11,089 nt of DNA from BMS3Bbin11 sp034659075 (GTDB lineage: Bacteria; Pseudomonadota; Gammaproteobacteria; BMS3Bbin11), in assembly GCA_034659075.1 (NCBI GenBank), contig JAYEGM010000153.1, positions 1 through 11,089 of the forward strand, given 5' to 3'. Of the stretch, positions 6,658-11,089 are shown piece by piece (the stretch's first letter is position 1; the number at the start of each line of letters is the position of its first letter). The notes below the pieces were generated by a model. The model did not search any database and had not been told where the DNA came from. It saw only the letters and a list, made by a program, of their open reading frames with translations. Made by a program: the position numbers and the translations under genes.

Positions 6658-7698
6658 ATGACTATGACAACAACCAGGTCCAGCTACGGTCCCCTAATGT
6701 TAAAAGGGATGCTCGCCACGGTTTTGCTGGTTCTGATTTTGCCGTTGGTGCCGTACGTATTTGCTGTCAATACAGATGCTTCATCTCCCGCTGCGGCCTC
6801 CGTTCCTAACCCGGGTGCAGATTTATGGCGTGCGGTAAGACAACGGGATAGTATTACTGCGGGCATCTCACAGGTTAAAGGCGTTGAGACAGGTGTACTT
6901 ATTAATCCATCAGGAAAGGCCTGGTTAGAATTTCGAAAAGAAAAACTAATACCCTACAGTGCCTATGTTTTTGCGGGCATCGCCTCCGCCCTGCTGCTTT
7001 ATTTTCTGTTGCACGGGCGGATACGAATCAAGGAAGGGCGATCAGGTGTTCTGGTGCCGCGCTATTCGCGATATGAACGTTGGGTTCACTGGATCATGGT
7101 AGTTGTCTTTATGGCTCTGGCATTAACGGGTGTGATCCTCCTTTATGGCAGATTTGTACTGATACCGCTGCTTGGTCCGGAGGGTTTTCATGTGACTGCT
7201 CAGTTAAGTAAATGGCTACATGACATAATGGGTCCCATATTCATCATTTCCCTGTTATTTATGGCTTTCAGTTTTTTTCGAGAAGCATTGTTCAATTTTA
7301 AAGTAGACGGAAATTGGCTTTTACACGCAGGCGGTTACCTGGGGGGGAAGCATCCAAGCTCTGGAAAGATAAATGCAGGACAGAAGGGGTGGTACTGGGC
7401 CGTAGTCTTTGGTGGCCTGGCCTTAATAGGAAGTGGCCTGGTGATGTACTTTCCGAATTTTCAGCAGGGGCGTGAGATCATGCAGGATGCGAATATGATA
7501 CACGGGCTGGCTGCTGTCTTCGTGATTGCATTCATGTTTATACACATCTACCTCGCCTCGGTCGGGATGGAGGGTTCTCTGGAGTGTATGACTAGTGGCA
7601 ATTGCGACGAGAACTGGGCCGAAGAGCAACATGACCTCTGGTATGAAGAGATGAAGGAAGAAGGCAGAATAGGTATCCCATCCAATAGAGAGCAGTAG
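6658..7698 (+). CDS. fdhC: Formate dehydrogenase cytochrome b (gamma) subunit
   Basis: This 346-residue integral membrane protein takes electrons from FdhB and passes them to quinone through b hemes. Hydrophobic segments are seen at about 15-37 (signal or first membrane helix), 98-119, 143-167, 186-207, 246-266 and 281-301. Likely heme-ligand histidines are H144 (RWVHW), H188 (WLHDIMG), H282 (MIHGLAAV) and H296 (FIHIYLA), in the core four-helix cytochrome b region. Residues 55-97 form an extra, probably periplasmic segment with LWRAVRQ, VKGVETGVLI and GKAWLEFR, typical of the long FdhC form. The C-terminal tail is acidic. The start has GGAG at 6643-6646; a second ATG at 6664 is too far from it. 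The 74-bp gap to fdhB is wider than the other gaps inside the operon. Confidence 0.93.
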   Translation: MTMTTTRSSYGPLMLKGMLATVLLVLILPLVPYVFAVNTDASSPAAASVPNPGADLWRAVRQRDSITAGISQVKGVETGVLINPSGKAWLEFRKEKLIPYSAYVFAGIASALLLYFLLHGRIRIKEGRSGVLVPRYSRYERWVHWIMVVVFMALALTGVILLYGRFVLIPLLGPEGFHVTAQLSKWLHDIMGPIFIISLLFMAFSFFREALFNFKVDGNWLLHAGGYLGGKHPSSGKINAGQKGWYWAVVFGGLALIGSGLVMYFPNFQQGREIMQDANMIHGLAAVFVIAFMFIHIYLASVGMEGSLECMTSGNCDENWAEEQHDLWYEEMKEEGRIGIPSNREQ

Positions 7699-7813
7699 TC
7701 TGTCGGATTTAGTATGATTCCTCAATGTTCTCTACGATCACCTGGATCCGACCGATTCCCGGCATGCATCAACAATCAGCCATCCCCTGCTGAGGATTCA
7801 ACATCCTAGATAC

Positions 7814-7831
7814 AAGTCTCTACAGAGACTT
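7814..7831. repeat. 18-bp palindrome AAGTCTCT-AC-AGAGACTT
   Basis: Perfect 8-bp arms surround AC. As RNA this gives a 7-bp stem with a 4-nt TACA loop. No T-tract follows on either strand, so a canonical terminator is unlikely; a protein-binding operator or an RNA 3'-end structure for the fdh transcript are both possible. Confidence 0.6.
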
Positions 7832-7875
7832 CACATTCAATGATTTGTTATCCAGGTCCACGTTAGTAATATCAT

Positions 7876-7930
7876 TCATTCCATAAGCTTGCTTCCAGGA
7901 ATTCGCGGAAGGTTTTCATATCTGGAATGA
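7876..7930. repeat. Nested inverted repeat upstream of yebC
   Basis: TCATTCCA (7876-7883) and TGGAATGA (7923-7930) are perfect 8-bp arms. Inside them CTTCC (7892-7896) pairs with GGAAG (7907-7911). Together they could form a two-part stem in a leader RNA, or mark regulator sites. Confidence 0.4.
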
Positions 7931-7955
7931 TTCTGCTGCGTATGCGGGACGTTCT

Positions 7956-7975
7956 GTCTATGGAATATGATAGAC
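7956..7975. repeat. Inverted repeat GTCTAT-N8-ATAGAC near yebC
   Basis: Perfect 6-bp arms (7956-7961, 7970-7975) lie about 45 bp before the yebC start. Position fits either an operator over the promoter or a 5'-leader hairpin. It does not match the CTGT-N8-ACAG LexA box. Confidence 0.4.
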
Positions 7976-8018
7976 TTTCGATAATTACAGAACCATTCTA
8001 ATTACGCAGGAGATTTAA

Positions 8019-8756
8019 ATGGCCGGACACAGTAAATGGGCCAATATACGCTTTCGCAAGGGCGCGCAGGACGCCAAGCGCGGCAAACTTTTTACCAAAT
8101 TCATCAGGGAGATTACCGTTGCCGCACGCATGGGTGGCGGCGACCCGGATTCCAATCCGCGCTTGCGCTCTGCGATTGATAAAGGCCTGACCAATAACAT
8201 GAAGCGCGATACCATCGAGAAAGCAATTAAGCGTGGTACCGGTGATCTGGAAGGCGTCAACTATGAAGAAGTCCGTTACGAAGGCTACGGCACCGCAGGG
8301 GTGGCAATCCTGGTTGACTGCATGACCGATAACCATAATCGCACGGTCAGCGAAGTGCGCCATGCTTTCAGCAAGTACAACGGCAACCTGGGCACAGATG
8401 GCTCCGTGGCCTATTTGTTCAGCAAGATGGGTGTTATTGGTTTTCCTGCCGGCAGTAATGAAGAAGCTGTTATGGATGCTGCGCTGGAAGCGGGTGCTGA
8501 CGATGTAGTGGCAGAAGATGATGGTTCTATCGAAGTGCAGACTTCACCGGAAGCCTTCAACGATGTTAAGAAAGCACTGGATGTTACGGGATTGACTGCT
8601 GATTATGCAGAAATCACAGAACGCGCATCTACGGAAACAGCTCTGGATACAGAAAATGCCGAGAAGCTGATGCGTTTGATTGATGCGTTGGAGGACCTGG
8701 ATGATGTGCAGGAAGTACATTCCAACGCCTCTTTCCCGGATGATTTTGAAGGCTGA
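8019..8756 (+). CDS. yebC: YebC/PmpR family protein
   Basis: This 245-residue cytoplasmic protein begins MAGHSKWANIRFRKGAQDAKRGK, the near-invariant start of the YebC family, and continues with FTKFIREIT and NMKRDTIEKAIKRG. Length is standard for the family. Members have been described as transcriptional regulators (PmpR) and, more recently, as ribosome-associated factors that relieve stalling; which applies here cannot be decided. AGGAG at 8008-8012 sets the start. It heads the block with ruvC, 9 bp downstream, in the usual gammaproteobacterial order, so the four genes are likely co-transcribed. The match is so close to the family that only the function is uncertain. Confidence 0.96.
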   Translation: MAGHSKWANIRFRKGAQDAKRGKLFTKFIREITVAARMGGGDPDSNPRLRSAIDKGLTNNMKRDTIEKAIKRGTGDLEGVNYEEVRYEGYGTAGVAILVDCMTDNHNRTVSEVRHAFSKYNGNLGTDGSVAYLFSKMGVIGFPAGSNEEAVMDAALEAGADDVVAEDDGSIEVQTSPEAFNDVKKALDVTGLTADYAEITERASTETALDTENAEKLMRLIDALEDLDDVQEVHSNASFPDDFEG

Positions 8757-8765
8757 TCTGCTGTG

Positions 8766-9275
8766 ATGAGGGTTCTTGGTGTTGACCCGGGTTCGCGGAT
8801 TACTGGTTTTGGCGTAATAGAAATAGAAAATGGTGAGCTGCGTTATATCACCAGCGGCTGTATAAAAATGAAGGACAGGGCCTTGCCGACAAGACTGAAG
8901 ACCATCTTTGAAGGGATTTCTGAGATAATAAAAAATACCCGACCTGATTTTATGGCGATAGAGGAAGTCTTTGTCTCCCATAATGCCCGTTCTGCTCTGA
9001 TACTGGGACAGGCCAGGGGGGCGGCAATTTCAGCTGGGGTAAGCAGTGGCCTGGCGGTAGGTGAATACACGGCGCTGCAAATCAAGAAATCGGTAGTCGG
9101 CTATGGTCAGGCAGACAAGGCCCAGGTACAGCATATGGTTCGTAGTATTCTTGCGCTGGGTGGCATACCACAGGAGGATGCCGCCGATGCACTGGCCTGC
9201 GCAATCTGTCATAGCCATACACTGGAACATAATCAGCGTATGAGTAAACAGCAGGGAATGAGATCACAGCCATGA
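8766..9275 (+). CDS. ruvC: Crossover junction endodeoxyribonuclease RuvC
   Basis: This 169-residue nuclease cuts Holliday junctions symmetrically as the dimeric resolvase of the RuvABC complex. All four acidic metal-binding residues are visible: D7 in VLGVDPGSRITGFGV, E66 in FMAIEEVF, and D138 and D141 in QEDAADALA. Other conserved parts are NARSALILGQARGAA (73-87) and KKSVVGYGQADKAQV (107-121). Length is normal. I chose ATG 8766; the GTG at 8763 just before it adds one Met and has slightly better spacing from GAAGG (8748-8752), so both are possible. It overlaps ruvA by 4 bp. Confidence 0.96.
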   Translation: MRVLGVDPGSRITGFGVIEIENGELRYITSGCIKMKDRALPTRLKTIFEGISEIIKNTRPDFMAIEEVFVSHNARSALILGQARGAAISAGVSSGLAVGEYTALQIKKSVVGYGQADKAQVQHMVRSILALGGIPQEDAADALACAICHSHTLEHNQRMSKQQGMRSQP

Positions 9276-9886
9276 TTGGTCAGTTACGCGGTATTTTATT
9301 ATCTAAACAGCCACCCGCTCTGATGCTGGATGTGCAGGGTGTTGGCTATGAGCTCGATGCACCGATGACAACCTTCTACGATTTGCCAATGGAAGGCGTA
9401 GAACTGATGCTGTACACGCATCTGGTAGTGCGTGAGGATGCGCAGTTATTATTCGGTTTTTCTACAGAAAACCAGCGTAACCTGTTTCGCCATTTACTAA
9501 AAATCAGCGGCATCGGACCACGTGTCGGGCTGGCTATTTTGTCCGGTTTGTCAGTAAAAGAGTTTCGTCTGTGTATCAATGGCGAGGATGTGGTGAGGTT
9601 GACCAAGGTGCCTGGCATCGGCCGTAAAACAGCCGAACGGGTAATCCTGGAACTGCGGGGTAAGCAATTACCCGGCATGTCCGGTGATGAAGAGGTGGCT
9701 GTTGCCGGCAGCAATGATGAAATACGTGCCGATGCGATAAGTGCTTTGACTGCACTGGGTTATCGGGCAAAGGATGCAGAGAAAGTCATCGGTCGGCTGG
9801 CAGACCAGTCTGCTGGTGCCGAAGCGGTGAGCAGTGAATCTCTGATAAGGCTGGCCCTGCAGTCTATGTCCGGTGGTTCGAGATGA
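9272..9886 (+). CDS. ruvA: Holliday junction branch migration protein RuvA
   Basis: This 204-residue DNA-binding protein forms tetramers that hold the four-way junction flat and load RuvB. The N-terminal OB-fold domain starts MIGQLRGILL and includes VQGVGYEL (21-28). Two helix-hairpin-helix motifs follow, ISGIGPRVGLAIL (78-90) and VPGIGRKTAERVI (113-125), ending in LELRGK. The C-terminal domain that contacts RuvB spans about 150-204 (ADAISALTALGY). Its ATG overlaps the ruvC stop as ATGA, and its own TGA overlaps the ruvB ATG in the same way. No strong Shine-Dalgarno precedes it, consistent with translation by coupling from ruvC. Confidence 0.97.
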   Translation: MIGQLRGILLSKQPPALMLDVQGVGYELDAPMTTFYDLPMEGVELMLYTHLVVREDAQLLFGFSTENQRNLFRHLLKISGIGPRVGLAILSGLSVKEFRLCINGEDVVRLTKVPGIGRKTAERVILELRGKQLPGMSGDEEVAVAGSNDEIRADAISALTALGYRAKDAEKVIGRLADQSAGAEAVSSESLIRLALQSMSGGSR

Positions 9887-10932
9887 TAGAAACAGATCGC
9901 CTGATTGCACCGGGAACTAAAGAAGAGGCCGGTGAACGGGTTTTTGACAAGGCCCTGCGACCGGTAAAACTCGACGAATTTGTCGGCCAGCCGAATATTC
10001 ATCAGCAGCTGGAGATTTTTATTACCGCCGCGCGCAACCGTGAAGAAGCTCTGGATCATGTACTTTTGTTTGGCCCGCCGGGCCTCGGCAAAACTACGCT
10101 GGCACACATCATTTGCAATGAAATGGAAGGCAAGCTGCACCAGACTTCCGGCCCGGTACTGGAAAAGGCCGGCGACCTGGCGGCCTTGCTGACCAATCTT
10201 GAACAGGGTGATGTACTGTTTATTGATGAAATACATCGCCTGTCACCGGCCATCGAGGAAATTCTCTACCCGGCCCTCGAAGATTATCAGCTCGATATCA
10301 TGATTGGCGAAGGGCCTGCTGCCCGTTCAATCAAGCTCAGCCTGCCGCCCTTTACCCTTATCGGTGCGACTACCCGTGCCGGACTGCTGACCTCACCGTT
10401 GCGGGACCGCTTTGGCATCGTGCAGCGGCTGGAATTTTATGACAGCAAACAGCTGCGGCAGATCATTCATCGTTCCAGCGGAATTCTGGGCGTGCAGGCC
10501 AATGACGAGGGCGTGGCAGAAATTGCCCGTCGTTCGAGGGGGACGCCAAGGATCGCCAACCGGCTGCTGCGACGTGTGCGCGACTATGCCGAAGTGAAGG
10601 GCGATGGCCTGCTGAACAAAAAAATTGCCTGCGCAGCGCTGGATATGCTGGAAGTCGATGAACATGGCTTCGATGAAATGGACCGACGATTGTTGTCAGC
10701 AATTGTGCAGAAATTTGATGGCGGCCCGGTGGGCGTCGATAACCTCGCAGCAGCGCTAAGCGAAGAAAGGGATACCCTGGAAGATGTCATCGAGCCCTAC
10801 CTGATCCAACAGGGTTTTATCATGCGCACGCCGCGAGGTCGCGTCGCTACGCGCCTTGCATGGCAGCATTTCGGGCTGGATTATCCCGCCGACGCAAAAG
10901 ATCCAAAAGCTCAGCAGGGGGAGTTGTTGTAA
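9883..10932 (+). CDS. ruvB: Holliday junction branch migration ATPase RuvB
   Basis: This 349-residue AAA+ ATPase forms the hexameric rings that drive branch migration with RuvA. Motifs in order are DEFVGQ (31-36), Walker A GPPGLGKT (64-71), Walker B DEIH (115-118), sensor 1 GATTRAG (161-167), the arginine-finger region PLRDRFG (172-178), sensor 2 RGTPRIANRLLRR (219-231), and a C-terminal winged-helix domain with GFIMRTPRGRVAT (311-323). Length is typical. The start overlaps the ruvA stop by 4 bp. No LexA-type box is visible ahead of ruvA or ruvB, and there is no room for a separate promoter outside coding sequence. No clear terminator follows; repeats begin 5 bp after the stop. Confidence 0.98.
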   Translation: MIETDRLIAPGTKEEAGERVFDKALRPVKLDEFVGQPNIHQQLEIFITAARNREEALDHVLLFGPPGLGKTTLAHIICNEMEGKLHQTSGPVLEKAGDLAALLTNLEQGDVLFIDEIHRLSPAIEEILYPALEDYQLDIMIGEGPAARSIKLSLPPFTLIGATTRAGLLTSPLRDRFGIVQRLEFYDSKQLRQIIHRSSGILGVQANDEGVAEIARRSRGTPRIANRLLRRVRDYAEVKGDGLLNKKIACAALDMLEVDEHGFDEMDRRLLSAIVQKFDGGPVGVDNLAAALSEERDTLEDVIEPYLIQQGFIMRTPRGRVATRLAWQHFGLDYPADAKDPKAQQGELL

Positions 10933-10936
10933 AAAT

Positions 10937-10964
10937 AGTTTCAAGTTTCAAGTTTCAAGTTTCA
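10937..10964. repeat. Tandem heptamer repeat (AGTTTCA)x4
   Basis: Four perfect AGTTTCA copies begin at 10937, 10944, 10951 and 10958, followed by a partial AG. They start five bases after the ruvB stop and run directly into the next repeat. Confidence 0.95.
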
Positions 10965-10966
10965 AG

Positions 10967-10994
10967 ACCAAAGACCAAAGACCAAAGACCAAAG
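10967..10994. repeat. Tandem heptamer repeat (ACCAAAG)x4
   Basis: Four perfect ACCAAAG copies begin at 10967, 10974, 10981 and 10988. A fifth, degenerate copy (ACCAGA) follows. Period is the same as the AGTTTCA array, with only AG between the two. Confidence 0.95.
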
Positions 10995-11026
10995 ACCAGA
11001 AACTTATGGCGAAATGTGTTGTTTCC

Positions 11027-11056
11027 CTCTGCGCTCTCCGTGTCCTCTGTGGTGAA
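11027..11056. repeat. Degenerate CTCTGCG-type repeat element
   Basis: CTCTGCG (11027), CTCTCCG (11034) and, after TGTC, CTCTGTG (11045) are related heptamers ending in GTGAA. From memory, CTCTGCG...GTGAA blocks are common short intergenic repeats in environmental genomes. Short frames through 10856-11066 are read through this and the heptamers and are not real genes. Confidence 0.6.
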
Positions 11057-11089
11057 TAGCTTCTGATTTTCGTTTTGATCTTCTATTTA

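Larger units (their letters stand above)
7699..8018. other. 320-bp intergenic region between fdhC and yebC
   Basis: No reading frame here has a plausible start, Shine-Dalgarno and family resemblance. There is no tRNA cloverleaf and no clear intrinsic terminator for the formate dehydrogenase genes. A 7-bp inverted pair, GTCGGAT (7702-7708) and ATCCGAC (7746-7752), lies just after fdhC around a 37-nt loop. Three more inverted repeats listed separately occupy the rest. The promoter of yebC-ruvCAB should lie here, but I could not place a -35/-10 pair; TATGAT at 7966 has no matching -35. Confidence 0.6.
10933..11089. other. Non-coding tail after ruvB
   Basis: Apart from the three repeat blocks, this 157-bp stretch holds AT-rich sequence with no gene, hairpin-plus-T terminator or RNA gene that I can support. 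The next gene lies outside the window. Confidence 0.6.

Noticed and set aside
6633..6661. Sigma-70 promoter before fdhC from TTGACA
   Set aside because: Seventeen bases downstream the sequence is AAATGA, not a usable -10 box, and it would fall on the start codon.
7954..7990. LexA/SOS box before yebC-ruvCAB
   Set aside because: CTGT at 7954 and ACAG at 7987 are not 8 nt apart; no CTGT-N8-ACAG match was found in the gap.
10937..10994. CRISPR array
   Set aside because: The repeats are 7 bp and directly abutting, with no spacers.
10856..11066. Two short + frames running from the ruvB end through the repeats
   Set aside because: Their products are translations of heptamer arrays (repetitive SSFKFQVSS and TKDQRPKT), start inside ruvB and have no ribosome-binding site.

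Overview
The window looks like chromosome from a gammaproteobacterium, probably an environmental, respiring one. This rests on the gene order yebC-ruvC-ruvA-ruvB, typical of that class, and on a Tat-exported, membrane-bound formate dehydrogenase locus with the accessory set known from groups such as Shewanella. Species cannot be fixed from the sequence alone. All real genes lie on the + strand.

Region 1 (1-7698) is a formate dehydrogenase locus. It starts with the 3' end of a DUF3306 gene cut by the window edge. Next come a 542-residue multi-cluster ferredoxin-like protein (overlapping it), a TorD-family chaperone, a 66-residue Tat-signal protein of the 'formate dehydrogenase region TAT target' type, and the three enzyme subunits: FdhA (Mo/W-bis-MGD catalytic subunit with Cys instead of selenocysteine), FdhB (four [4Fe-4S] clusters) and FdhC (membrane cytochrome b). 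The likely role is oxidation of periplasmic formate to CO2, with electrons passing through the Fe-S chain of FdhA/FdhB to heme b in FdhC and on to quinone. The chaperone probably guards cofactor loading before Tat export. A good -24/-12 (sigma-54) promoter match lies just before the chaperone gene and would separate torD-tat-fdhABC from the upstream accessory genes. The torD/TAT-gene and fdhB/fdhC junctions each carry two consecutive inverted repeats, which could tune mRNA stability or translation.

Region 2 (7699-8018) is a 320-bp gap with no credible gene. It holds a strong 18-bp palindrome and two further inverted repeats before yebC.

Region 3 (8019-10932) is the housekeeping block yebC-ruvC-ruvA-ruvB: a YebC/PmpR-family protein and the complete Holliday-junction resolvasome. 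ruvC/ruvA and ruvA/ruvB overlap by 4 bp (ATGA), so the block is probably one translationally coupled operon.

Region 4 (10933-11089) is non-coding and repeat-rich: four tandem AGTTTCA heptamers run straight into four tandem ACCAAAG heptamers, and about 30 bp later comes a degenerate CTCTGCG-like heptamer block. This resembles short intergenic repeats seen in many environmental bacterial genomes.

I see no new defence, mobile or biosynthetic system. The points most worth a second look are the sigma-54-like promoter, the structured intercistronic junctions, the missing cysteine ligand in the ferredoxin-like protein, and the heptamer repeats after ruvB.
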